64,000 nt of DNA from Candidatus Zixiibacteriota bacterium (GTDB taxonomy: Bacteria; Zixibacteria; MSB-5A5; GN15; JAAZOE01). The position numbers and the translations under genes were made by a program. A model generated the notes under the pieces. The model had not been told where the DNA came from. It saw only the letters and a program-made list of their open reading frames with translations, and ran no database searches. This document shows, one piece after another, positions 18,472-27,900 of the stretch (positions are counted from its first letter, which is position 1; each line of letters begins with the position of its first letter). Location: the NCBI GenBank assembly GCA_030668485.1, contig DAOUTW010000019.1, positions 1-64,000 on the forward strand, written 5' to 3'.

Positions 18472-18597
18472 ATGGCTAAGATGTGCAAACTCGGAAGTTC
18501 ATGCCAGACCAAGAGCGGAATGTGCGGTCATGAAAAGATGATGGTCGGTATGATGGTGATGATTGCTGCCGTTGCGGCGATGATCTGGATATTCTAA
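18472..18597 (+). CDS. 41-residue Cys-containing membrane peptide
   Basis: Small gene with AAAGGAAAA just upstream of its ATG. The N-terminal half MAKMCKLGSSCQTKSGMCGH holds three Cys and a His; the C-terminal half is a single hydrophobic Met-rich helix (MMVGMMVMIAAVAAMIWIF). Topology is probably single-pass with the Cys segment outside the bilayer. It sits between the anti-sigma gene and the YceI gene. The Cys/Met/His content suggests metal (copper) or redox binding; that is inference, and no family was recognised. Confidence 0.65.
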   Translation: MAKMCKLGSSCQTKSGMCGHEKMMVGMMVMIAAVAAMIWIF

Positions 18598-18712
18598 GAC
18601 ACAGTTAAGCGAAAACAAAAAACCGAGAAAATTCTCAATCCGGGGAATATCAGCCGAAATCAGGTTGACTCAGAAATTAAATGATGATCGAATAGATCAG
18701 GAGGTCTTGAAA

Positions 18713-19576
18713 ATGAAAAAGTTAAGCAGATTGTTAATGGTCGCGGTACTGGCGCTCACCCTGAGCGCCGCCGCCTTCGGACAGGACAGCCCATCCAACC
18801 CATGCGGCGATAAAGCGATGCATGGAGGATCTGAAAGCGGACTGGTTTTTCAGATCAACGATCCCATGGGCAGGAATTCGGTGACTTTTAAGAGTAGCGC
18901 ACCGCTGGAGGATATCGTCGGCACCACGAGCGATATCACTGGAACTCTTTATTTTGATCCGACCAATCCTAAAAAGGGCGGCCACGGCCAACTGACTGTT
19001 TCTGTGGCGAGCCTTAATACCGGCATTCCCCTGCGGGATGATCACCTGAAAAGCGCCGACTGGCTCGACGCCAACCGTTATCCCGAGGTTGCCCTCAAAA
19101 TCAAAAAGGTGGAAAAGGTGAAGTCTGTTAAATCCACCGAGAGTTCCGACACCTACGATGTCACTGTTCATGCCGACTTCACTCTTCGGGGAAAAACCCG
19201 GAGTATCGAATTCCCCGGAAGATTCAGCTACCTGAGGGAAAACGATAAGACCAGTCAGCGTCTGCCCGGTGATTTGCTCGCGGCCCGAGCCAATTTCAGC
19301 GTCGCTCTGAAAGATTATGGCGTTACCGGACCTGAGGGCATGGATATTATCGGTTCCAAAGTCGGCAAAGCGATTGATGTTGAGGTAAGTTTTGTGGGAA
19401 ATACGGCGGTAGCGATGGCCGGGAATCCCTGCGGTGAGAAAGCCTCTGCCCAGGCGGAAAATCCTTGCGGTGCTAAAGCCGTTGCCGGAGCCGGTAACCC
19501 TTGTGGCAGCAAAGCTGCGGCCAATCCCTGTGGCGGGAAGGCTGCCAAGAATGCCGGGAATCCATGTTCTTATTAA
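18713..19576 (+). CDS. Secreted YceI-family protein flanked by NPCG repeats
   Basis: Protein of 287 residues. AGGAGG lies 8 bases before the ATG at 18713. A signal peptide (MKKLSRLLMVAVLALTLSAAAFG) is followed by one NPCGDKA motif, a YceI lipocalin-like domain (about 45-235; LRDDHLKSADWLDANRYPE, DFTLRGKTRSIEF and DYGVTGP are typical), and a tail with four NPCGxKA units and a final NPCSY. YceI proteins are periplasmic and bind long isoprenoid chains. The six spaced Cys flanking the domain are not part of the usual fold and could bind metal or be modified. The FGE-like gene follows after a hairpin. Confidence 0.88.
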   Translation: MKKLSRLLMVAVLALTLSAAAFGQDSPSNPCGDKAMHGGSESGLVFQINDPMGRNSVTFKSSAPLEDIVGTTSDITGTLYFDPTNPKKGGHGQLTVSVASLNTGIPLRDDHLKSADWLDANRYPEVALKIKKVEKVKSVKSTESSDTYDVTVHADFTLRGKTRSIEFPGRFSYLRENDKTSQRLPGDLLAARANFSVALKDYGVTGPEGMDIIGSKVGKAIDVEVSFVGNTAVAMAGNPCGEKASAQAENPCGAKAVAGAGNPCGSKAAANPCGGKAAKNAGNPCSY

Positions 19577-19588
19577 GAGATAAAAACC

Positions 19589-19624
19589 ATTGGAGAGCGG
19601 GATTAACAAACCCCGTTCTCCAAT
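19589..19624 (+). terminator. Hairpin between the YceI and FGE-like genes
   Basis: ATTGGAGAGCGGG pairs with CCCGTTCTCCAAT (13 pairs, one G-T) around a 10-base loop, 12 bases past the YceI stop. There is only a short A/T tail, so it may be a partial terminator, attenuator or mRNA-stability element that sets the ratio of YceI protein to the downstream enzyme. Confidence 0.6.
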
Positions 19625-19685
19625 AAATTTGCAGGTCCATAAGCGGAATCTAATAAGTGGAGAGATTTGGTTGAGGAGAAGGATC

Positions 19686-20792
19686 ATGAAAAAGCAAAGA
19701 AAAAACAGGATAACATTATTGGCATTGACAATCATGACAATGACAATCATGACAATGGCAATCATGATGGCTCCTGCGGCCATCGTTCATGCCGATGATG
19801 TCGACGATAAATATGATGATATGGTTTATATCGCCTCCGGGACATACCACATGGGTTTTGATAAAGGTCATGATGATGAATTACCTTTACATAAGGTAAA
19901 GCTTGAGTCGTTCTACCTTGATCGTCACGAGGTAACCAACCGACAGTTTGCCATGTTCGTTCAGGCCACCGGATATGTCACGAGAGCGGAGAAGGACGGT
20001 TATTGCTGGTCTTACCTCGATGGAGCGGCTAATTTTGAACAGGTTCCGGGAGCTTACTGGCGACATCCCGAAGGCTCGGGGTCATCGATAGAAAAACGCC
20101 TCGATCACCCGGTGGTATGTGTCAACTGGTATGATGCCTCGGCTTATGCCGTCTGGGCCGGGAAACGCCTCCCCACCGAAGCGGAGTGGGAATATGCAGC
20201 TCGAGCCGGTGAGGATGACCACTTTGTGGCCCTCAATGATAGTCATACATCTCATGGAAAAGATATGGCCCACCAGAGCAATATTCGTATGGCATTGGCC
20301 GGTTCGCGTGATCATCTACTGACCCAGGATCAGTCGCCCTCATCGAAAAGCCATGGAGCCGGGTCGAAAGGTCACGGTAGTCACCGATCAAACGCCGGTG
20401 AAACAATCGTAACAGCCAATATCTGGCAGGGAGGCTGGCCGGAAGTAAACAGGCGAATAGATGGATACTTTTATACTGCACCGGTTAAATCATATCAATC
20501 CAACGACTGGGGAATCTATGATATGATCGGCAATGTCTGGGAATGGACGGCTGACTGGTATAGCGAAGATTATTACAACCATTCACCCGCTAATAATCCT
20601 TCGGGACCGGATAGCGGTGAAAAACGTGTCGCCCGGGGCGGCAGTTGGTTCTGCAATCCGGATTATTGCGGCGCTTATAACACCCATTACCGGGGCGCCA
20701 GCCCGCCGGATCGAGGATTTAACAATGTCGGTTTCCGATGCGCCGCCGATGCCCCCGATGAAATCGGAGCGGTCGATAAGGAGAATAAGTGA
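19686..20792 (+). CDS. Exported formylglycine-generating-enzyme-like (SUMF1-family) protein
   Basis: Protein of 368 residues. GAGGAGAAGG precedes the ATG at 19686. An odd Met/Thr-rich signal peptide (repeats of TIMTM) ends near VHADD. The FGE/SUMF1 domain fills the rest: MVYIASGTYHMG, LDRHEVTNRQF, HPVVCVNWYDASAYAVWAGKRLPTEAEWEYAA, GNVWEWTADWY and RGGSWFCNPDYC. The last motif keeps the two Cys spaced by five that bind copper in true FGE (human Cys336 and Cys341). A His/Gly/Ser-rich loop (about 185-230) interrupts the domain. Family members oxidise substrate Cys or do related chemistry. The NPCG protein upstream is a possible substrate. Confidence 0.85.
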   Translation: MKKQRKNRITLLALTIMTMTIMTMAIMMAPAAIVHADDVDDKYDDMVYIASGTYHMGFDKGHDDELPLHKVKLESFYLDRHEVTNRQFAMFVQATGYVTRAEKDGYCWSYLDGAANFEQVPGAYWRHPEGSGSSIEKRLDHPVVCVNWYDASAYAVWAGKRLPTEAEWEYAARAGEDDHFVALNDSHTSHGKDMAHQSNIRMALAGSRDHLLTQDQSPSSKSHGAGSKGHGSHRSNAGETIVTANIWQGGWPEVNRRIDGYFYTAPVKSYQSNDWGIYDMIGNVWEWTADWYSEDYYNHSPANNPSGPDSGEKRVARGGSWFCNPDYCGAYNTHYRGASPPDRGFNNVGFRCAADAPDEIGAVDKENK

Positions 20793-21157
20793 TGTCTAAA
20801 TATGCAAAGTACGGATTATTCGCGGCTTTCGGCCTTACCCTTCTCATGGTAGGTTTGTGGCAGGCGACCGGCGGCGACTATTACACCAAGTTTGAAATTG
20901 TCGAACAGGTTGAAAAAGAAGTTGCCGCCGATGATCCGCTGGCGGCGGCAGGTTTCTATGATGGTGGAACAACTACCGAAACGGTCAGGCGCGATGCGTT
21001 TAGATTGGGCCTGTTGCCGACCCCGGCGGGAATTATCGACAAGCATCTGTTTTCAGTAGTATCGGTCTCGGTTCCATCCTGGATGCTGGCTTTACTGCTG
21101 TTATGGATCAGCCGTCGCCAACGACGCCTTCAGCTTCGGGCGGCAGAAATCCATTGA
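20792..21157 (+). CDS. Two-helix membrane protein of unknown function
   Basis: 121 residues. The ATG at 20792 overlaps the FGE-like gene's stop (TGATG) and has AAGGAG 8 bases upstream; a GTG one codon earlier is an alternative. Helix 1 spans about residues 7-25 (YGLFAAFGLTLLMVGLWQA), a periplasmic loop of 65 residues is acidic at first, and helix 2 (SVSVPSWMLALLLLWI) is followed by a basic cytoplasmic tail (SRRQRRLQLR). The family was not recognised. Translational coupling suggests it works with the FGE-like enzyme, for example as an anchor or partner. Confidence 0.8.
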   Translation: MSKYAKYGLFAAFGLTLLMVGLWQATGGDYYTKFEIVEQVEKEVAADDPLAAAGFYDGGTTTETVRRDAFRLGLLPTPAGIIDKHLFSVVSVSVPSWMLALLLLWISRRQRRLQLRAAEIH

Positions 21158-21199
21158 AGAAACCTCTGTCTCCTCCCAAGACACCTCCCTTGTTAAAGA

Positions 21200-21231
21200 A
21201 AAAGGATGCGCCGAAACTGCCGCATCCTTTT
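21200..21231. terminator. Shared-family intrinsic terminator (bidirectional)
   Basis: AAAAGGATGCG / CGCATCCTTTT, 11 perfect pairs with T tracts on both sides. It sits between the plus-strand membrane protein (stop 21157) and the minus-strand M28 peptidase (stop 21254) and can end both transcripts. Confidence 0.88.
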
Positions 21232-21253
21232 ATTGTTTCACTATTTCAGATTA

Positions 21254-23734
21254 TCATGGGCAGCATGGAGCCGGGCCGCCGGTGAAAACATAGTTGATGA
21301 TATAAACCCCGTCGCCGACATTTATCTCATCATCACTGTTGGCGTCGCCGCATACATACGGGCCTCCGACCTGGATTATAAACATCTTTTGTGCGGAACC
21401 GCCGATAGCATCTTCCACCCCGGCGTTAAATGGAATCATTCCGGGAGTGAGAGGAGATCCGGATACCAGCCCGGCTGAAGATAATGATAGACCGGTTCCA
21501 TCAAGGTTGCCAAGATCATCAAACCAGGTTCGGGGACCAAAGCCGTCCGCGGCCTCCAGCTGTTGAGAATACAGAACTCCTACCATACCGTCAGACAGGG
21601 ATTCAGTCGTAATCTGGAGAGGCTCGCCGGAGCCGCAGATATACGAGATCGCTGAAAAGTCGTCAACTCCGGCTTCGACTACCGAACCACTGCCCAAGTC
21701 TGATACTTCAAACCTGACCATCATTTGATCGGTCGGCGCTACGAATTGGCTGACCCAGAAGGAGTGTTCAATCCACCCTCCCGATGCCTGCTGGGTCGGG
21801 CCGACGGTTTCGGCCAAAACCCAGTCGGAACCGCCATTGTTGGAAATATATACTTCCATGATATCATTGTAAGGGTCGCCGCCGAAACTGTTGGAGTACC
21901 AGCGGGCATAATGGATTCTGCCTTCGCCCCCGGCAAGGTCGAATATGGGAGAATCCAAAATGGTCGTTCCGTCATCGACATCGGAATTGTCATCAACGTT
22001 ATCGGTCAGGTAGCAACTCCCGGAACCATCATAGTCATACGGCGGATCGCCTCGATCACCGCCTCCTACCGGAACGCCCCTGTCCCATTGGCCGTCGCCG
22101 GCATCCCCGGAAACCGTCCACCCCTTATCGGTTTCGAAGTCATCATTGAAGACAATCGTCTCCGAGGTGGCGATGATAACATCATCAGGATCGGAAGGAT
22201 CCGGGCTGTAATACAGACCCATCGAATCCTCTTCGGCACTGATATAGAACAAGTAATGACTTCCGCAACCGGCAGCCGGTAAAGCTGCCATAAATCGTGT
22301 CGAGGTTATCTCGGCTAAGGCCTCCGTTATATATTCTCCACCATCGAGAGAATAATGAATCTCCGGCGTGCCCGGCACTAGAACCCCACCATAGAAGCCG
22401 GTGATATTGACCTCAAAAGTTTCTTCTATGCCGGTGGTCATGAATGACGGGGTACCATCGGGAAAACTAAAAATCAGAGCCGGTCCCGGAATGTAGGTCT
22501 GGCTTACCGTATAAGCCGTCGCCACAGATGCTTTAACCATTTTTGTCATGTAATCGAAATTCATGTAGGTGGTGCTGTCCTGATATGAATGATAGACGGT
22601 TGAAAATATATATTCATGCACAAAAGTGGCTGGAATACCATACTGGGTAAAAGCGGCATGATCGGAATTACTGGCGGCTCCCGCATCGGTTCCCGTAATG
22701 CCTACCAGGGAATCGGCCAAATCCATCCATAGATTGGTATAGGTGACATCAGCGCCGTGAAAGAGATTAGCCTGGGTGGAATTCTGGTAATGAGCGATCA
22801 TATCCATGTTCAGCATATAGACGATACTGTCACCTCTGAGAAAAGCCTCGTCGGCATAGTGGTGTGCACCCAGCAATCCTTGTTCTTCGGAGTCAAAAAG
22901 AATGAAGATAAAGGTCAGATCGGTATCCATGTCCTTCAATATGCGGGCGATTTCCAGGACTCCGTCCGTCCCGGAACCATTGTCATCAGCGCCCGGCGAA
23001 CCCGAAACAGCATCAAAGTGAGCGCCGACAATCACATGATGATCCGGCAATACCGAGCCAACCTTGGTTGCCACAATATTATGGCACTGGGTTGGTGTGG
23101 TGAAACTATCAATGTACACTGAGTCATATCCAAACTCGACAAATCTCGATTCCAGCCAGTCGCGGGAGTTATAGTTTGCTGCTGATCCGGCCAGTCGATA
23201 GCCGTAAGTTTCCAGCTCGTACGCATAAGACTCCAGAGAATCCTGGCTTATCATATCAATCAAGGCCTGGAGATCAATCCTCTGGCCCAGGTTTGTCAGA
23301 TTGATTTCACTCGGTTCGATAAACGCAATTTCCATGAATTCGTTTCTTATTGGCATGATTGACTTATTTTGAGCCTTTTGTGCCACTTGCTCTGGATTCA
23401 AAAGATAGAGGCGGGTACCGCCCTCCTCGTAGATTAGTGGATATTTCTCGATGTTAGCTCGATCATGCCGCAGATCCAGGGCCAATTGATCTTTGGTAAC
23501 ATTTACGGCGAGCAACTCCATTTCAAGCTCCTCGCTGACCAAACTCTTGGCATCTTGGGGATCTATCAGGATAACATATCCATTCGAAAGCGGGACAACC
23601 GGTTCGGAACCGACCGAATTCAGCCTATCGGCCTCATACCGGCTGTTTACCTTGACTTTATAAAGGTCAGCCCCCTGTGCAAAAGTCGCTATTACCAGAA
23701 ATAGCGCAACAAAAAACATTAATTTGTTAAGCAT
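21254..23734 (-). CDS. Secreted M28-family metallopeptidase with dockerin
   Basis: Protein of 826 residues. Signal peptide residues 1-21. The M28 peptidase domain (about 165-410) shows the zinc ligands and catalytic residues in order: His239/Asp241 (AHFDAV), Asp250/251 (DDNGSG), Glu283/284 (DSEEQG), Asp311 (MDMIAH) and His382 (YHSYQD). M28 enzymes are aminopeptidases or carboxypeptidases. An interaction or sandwich module, a CUB/MAM-like region (560-690), a putative Ig domain (LSLSSAGLVSGSP) and a single dockerin repeat ending GGPAPCCP follow. The one-repeat dockerin is shorter than the usual pair. GGAG lies 5 bases before the ATG. Confidence 0.9.
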   Translation of the reverse strand: MLNKLMFFVALFLVIATFAQGADLYKVKVNSRYEADRLNSVGSEPVVPLSNGYVILIDPQDAKSLVSEELEMELLAVNVTKDQLALDLRHDRANIEKYPLIYEEGGTRLYLLNPEQVAQKAQNKSIMPIRNEFMEIAFIEPSEINLTNLGQRIDLQALIDMISQDSLESYAYELETYGYRLAGSAANYNSRDWLESRFVEFGYDSVYIDSFTTPTQCHNIVATKVGSVLPDHHVIVGAHFDAVSGSPGADDNGSGTDGVLEIARILKDMDTDLTFIFILFDSEEQGLLGAHHYADEAFLRGDSIVYMLNMDMIAHYQNSTQANLFHGADVTYTNLWMDLADSLVGITGTDAGAASNSDHAAFTQYGIPATFVHEYIFSTVYHSYQDSTTYMNFDYMTKMVKASVATAYTVSQTYIPGPALIFSFPDGTPSFMTTGIEETFEVNITGFYGGVLVPGTPEIHYSLDGGEYITEALAEITSTRFMAALPAAGCGSHYLFYISAEEDSMGLYYSPDPSDPDDVIIATSETIVFNDDFETDKGWTVSGDAGDGQWDRGVPVGGGDRGDPPYDYDGSGSCYLTDNVDDNSDVDDGTTILDSPIFDLAGGEGRIHYARWYSNSFGGDPYNDIMEVYISNNGGSDWVLAETVGPTQQASGGWIEHSFWVSQFVAPTDQMMVRFEVSDLGSGSVVEAGVDDFSAISYICGSGEPLQITTESLSDGMVGVLYSQQLEAADGFGPRTWFDDLGNLDGTGLSLSSAGLVSGSPLTPGMIPFNAGVEDAIGGSAQKMFIIQVGGPYVCGDANSDDEINVGDGVYIINYVFTGGPAPCCP

Positions 23735-23916
23735 GGAGTCTCCGTTTTATTGCAGTAACATAGCTGCGAGTAGTTTTATATAAGATAAGGTCAAACTATA
23801 ATTCTGCAAGTCAAATTTCGGCTGTCCATTTGTGACCATACCCATAAATTATCCAATCCCGAAAGACCGCCGAATCGTTTAATATGCATCTGATAATATC
23901 GAACAGAGGGAGAATG

Positions 23917-24840
23917 ATGAACGAGAAAATAAACAGATTCAAGGTGGCTGCCGTTCAGACCACACCGGTTTTTATGGACAAAAAGGCGACTATTGAAAAG
24001 GCCTGCGAACTGATCAACCAGGCGGCCAAAGAGGGAGCTTCGCTGGTCGTTTTTCCGGAGGCGTTTGTGTCGGGCTATCCCGACTGGGTTTGGGTTCTGC
24101 CGCCGGCCAAAAAGAATCTTATAAGCGAACTGTACCGGGAGATGTTGGACAGCGCTGTTTCAATCCCCGATAGTTCGATCAGACGTCTCGGAAAGGCGGC
24201 GAAGCAGGCCGGGGTCTATGTTGCTATCGGCATCAATGAGAGAAACAGCGAGGCCAGCAACGCCAGCTTGTGTAATACTCTGCTTTATCTGGGACCGGAC
24301 GGAGAAATACTTGGTAAGCATCGGAAACTGATCCCGACCGGTGGTGAGCGTCTGATGTGGGCACAGGGCGGCGGAGATACTCTGGTTTCCTTTGATACGG
24401 CGATCGGGAAACTGGGCGGGTTGATCTGCTGGGAAAATTTCATGCCGCTGGCAAGAAATGCGATGTATATGAAAGGCGTGCAGGTTTATCTTGCGCCGAC
24501 CTGGGATTCATCCGAATCATGGCAGATAGCGATGAGGCATATCGCCCGCGAGGGTGGTATGTTTGTTATAAGTGTCGCTCCCTGCATGCGTACGAGTGAT
24601 ATTCCCGACCGTTTTGAATTCAAAGAATTTTATCCGGAAGGGCGTGAGTGGATCAACAAGGGTAATAGTTGTATCGTCGATCCGAGCGGGAGGATCCTGG
24701 CCGGACCGCTTGAGGCCGAGCAGTCTATCATTTATGCTGATATCAACCTTGATGATATCCCGGCGCAGAAATGGCTTTACGATGTCGCCGGACATTATTC
24801 CCGGCCGGATGTGTTCGATTTCGCCGTGAAAAGCGGGTAG
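23917..24840 (+). CDS. Nitrilase (carbon-nitrogen hydrolase)
   Basis: Protein of 307 residues. AGGGAG lies directly upstream of tandem ATGs at 23914/23917. The catalytic triad of the nitrilase superfamily is present: Glu48 (VVFPEAF), Lys137 (KHRKLIPTGGE) and Cys171 (GGLICWENFMPLAR). The CWEN context and the HRK.IPT motif are those of true nitrilases (nitrile to acid plus ammonia), rather than amidases or ureidopropionases. It is cytoplasmic and monocistronic, convergent with the next dockerin gene. Substrate preference (aliphatic, aromatic or cyanide) cannot be read from sequence. Confidence 0.92.
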   Translation: MNEKINRFKVAAVQTTPVFMDKKATIEKACELINQAAKEGASLVVFPEAFVSGYPDWVWVLPPAKKNLISELYREMLDSAVSIPDSSIRRLGKAAKQAGVYVAIGINERNSEASNASLCNTLLYLGPDGEILGKHRKLIPTGGERLMWAQGGGDTLVSFDTAIGKLGGLICWENFMPLARNAMYMKGVQVYLAPTWDSSESWQIAMRHIAREGGMFVISVAPCMRTSDIPDRFEFKEFYPEGREWINKGNSCIVDPSGRILAGPLEAEQSIIYADINLDDIPAQKWLYDVAGHYSRPDVFDFAVKSG

Positions 24841-24855
24841 CAAGTTCGTCAATAA

Positions 24856-24887
24856 AAAAGGATGCGCCGGTTTTGGCGCATCCTTTT
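24856..24887. terminator. Shared-family intrinsic terminator (bidirectional)
   Basis: AAAAGGATGCGCC / GGCGCATCCTTTT, a perfect 13-pair stem with a 6-base loop, 15 bases after the nitrilase stop and 26 bases after the dockerin gene's stop on the other strand. The cleanest copy of the family. Confidence 0.92.
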
Positions 24888-24913
24888 ATTATTTCGCGTA
24901 TTATTTCAGGTCT

Positions 24914-27900
24914 TTACGGGCAGCAGCCTTCAAGGGGTGGGGGACCACCTTTGAATACATAGGCTATCAAGTAAACCGCATCGCCGACATTAGTACTGGC
25001 GTCACCATTGGCATCACCTGCGCAAACCGGATCAGGTGGTGGGCCACCCTTGAATATATAACTTATCAGATATACAGCGTCACCAACATTAACTGCAAAG
25101 TCTCGGTTTGCGTCGCCGCATACAGCATCCTCACAGGCGTCGCCGATTCCGTCGCCATCGGTGTCTGTCTGATCATCATTCCAGACATCTGGGCAGTTGT
25201 CCCACTGGTTATAGGCATTGCAACACCGATAGGCCGGCGCCACCCATCCGTCCACGTCCGGATCATAGCAATTATTCGTCGTGTTCACGCGTAGCAGATT
25301 CCAGCCCTTGTTGTTGGTTATCTCGGCATCATTGTCGTGGACCTCGGGGCTGATTTCATCCAGCGGATCAATTAGTGCCCAAATTCGCTGACATTCGGTT
25401 ATGCTGCCGTCGGTCGGGACCTGCCAGACCATCTGGGCCGCGACCTCACCCTGACTTGCGATTACCGTCGGGATGTTGTCGGCGTCACATCCCCAGAAGA
25501 GGCTGTCACCGGTATTCTTGTCGTAAAGAAGCTGGCCGAAATGGTCTGGATCGCCCAGATAAAAGCTGACTTTTACCGGATCGAGAGTGGGATTAAGGCT
25601 GAAGTTGTGCACCCGGGCAATTATGAGCACCGTGCCCCCCGGGTCCGGATATTTCGGGATGAAGACGATTTCCCTTGTCTTGTATCGGTTCTCACTCGGA
25701 TCGCTGCCGTCTTTTTCAGGATCGAGTCGCCAGGGAAGGATAAAGGCCGGGTCGGGGTCACTGTAGTTAATCTGCCACCAGTTGGGGTCTTCTCCCCCGA
25801 CATTCACTATCGGTCCGGCGGCATAATCAAGCACCAGAGCACCGTTTTTGGCCCAGTATGCATACGGGGTTATTTCGTATTTCCTGTTCCCTTCAAAACT
25901 GCCGGCGGAATTTATATTCCCATACTGGACGTGGATACTGTCAGCCGTGGTAAACGTAGTCGTGTACGTATTTAACTCGCTTTGATCGTAAGTGCCCTCG
26001 ACACTGACCTCAACGCCAAATTTCGCCCCCTGGCCGAAAAAGCTCAGACCGCCTTCATACCCCAGTGAGGCGCCGACCTCAACACCAAAATTATTGGATT
26101 CCTCAACGGTGGTACCTTCGAACTCTTCTTTCTTGAGGGAAAAGGAACCTTTGTTACTCTCCATCATCAGCCAGGTGTCTCCCTGTATCACGCCCTCGGA
26201 AGCAACCATCGGATTGTCTGCAAGATCCGGGTACCGGGCGTATGAAAAGATATTTTCCACTTCATGGTCAGATATCCAGGCCTCGTGTTCCTTGGCGGAC
26301 ATCCAGACTTTGCGCACCTCAGATGGATCGACAACGACCACATCGGCGCCGACAAGTCGCTCGCCCCGCCGATAGACCGGATATTCCCAGATATCATAGT
26401 CGATGCTGGCCGCGAGGATCATATCGTCGGCATGGGCTTCCATAACCTGTATAACCGAGAGGGTGGTTGTGTTGGTTCCCTGCTCGGAGAAACCCTCTCC
26501 GTATTCCGTGTTCAGATGGGCCTTGACCGTAGCGCCGCACGTCGAAAAATTGGCTTGCAGGCCGGCCGAAATACCCCAGTCCTTGCGGACTACGCTCTCG
26601 ACCGAGGTCACCCATTCCTGGCGGTTACCATAAGCGCACCAGGTCCTGTAATCTGAAAGTGGAGCGGGCGGCCAGGGATAACGTTCACTGACGTCCCAGA
26701 TAGTATCTCCCACAGCGTCGTAATCGACATGGACAGGCGGGACATTCAGGACAACCAACGGCTGGATTATGCTGTCAATGTTATGATAGGAGGGAGCACC
26801 CAGTTCAATCGTGGCCGTGTCAAGGTTGGCCAGCACAAGCTGGGTCAGATTGACGGAGCCGGAATTCCATGAGCCTGCTTGCGGCATGGGGTCAAACGTG
26901 CAGTTGTTCATGGCATCGCACGGTTCATATATTTCAATCCGAGCAGGATATTGAGAGGAAAGCACCGCCAGATCGGCCTGCCCGTCTCCGGTGATATCAT
27001 CGACGGCGATCAGGCGACGGCTTCGAGCCAGTTCCTCCACATTCCAGTCTCCGGATATTTCTGTTTCCCCTTTCTCGGAAAGCGTGAGAGGCGACGCCTC
27101 CGTATCAACCCCATAGACACGCAGGTACCGCCTGACGTATCCCAGGTCCGATGCACAGGCGGTGATGGCGATCTCGTCGAGCCCGCTATCGGCGTTGAAT
27201 CTTCCAACCGCAAGCCCGATAGGAAGCATTGGCGGGGAGTTTGAGAGTGCGTGCCATTGCGACAAGCTCTGGTTCCATCGGGCAATATTGCTTACGGCGA
27301 TACCGCCGGCGTGATCGAAATATCCACCGGCAATCAAATCACCGTCGTAAAAACACATATCCGCCACTTTAACAGTCCCGGTTCCGGTTAGTCCGGAGCC
27401 AAGCGGGTACCAATTTGTTGACGAGGCGTTAGGCCAGTGCCATCGGGCAATTCTGCTGGCGTTGATTCCCCCGGCGGTCGTAAATTGGCCGCCAATGTAG
27501 AGATTACTGTCGGCAGGATTGAAAAGCAGGTCATTTACCCGGTCGTTCAATCCACTACCGATCTCATTCCAAAATGAGCCAGTCCAATATGCAATGCGAT
27601 TGGCATTTTCCCAGGCACCAAGCCCAAAAAGACCATACTGCCACACCTGCCAAAAGTCTCCGCCAACAACAAGGGAGCCGTTAACATTTGCCAGCGCGTA
27701 TCCTACACTATTAATTCCCCTTTCGTAGGGATTCCAGACGTCTGGGTTGCCGGGGTCCCAATTGGCGATGCGAAAACATCCTTCGGAGATATTGAAATTT
27801 CCGGTAACTACAATCCCGTCGTTAAGCTCTATCATTTTATAGCCGGGACCATTGAGCCCGCTGTCGCTGCCAACCGTATGCCATTCCGAACCGTCCCAAC

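Noticed and set aside
18665-18712. Upstream extension of the YceI gene
   Set aside because: The extension precedes a strong AGGAGG ribosome site and signal peptide at 18713, so translation should begin there.
19416-19576. NPCG repeats as sulfatase CxPxR sites for the FGE-like enzyme
   Set aside because: NPCGxKA lacks the Pro and Arg of the CxPxR motif, so a classical FGE recognition site is absent; a different substrate rule would be needed.
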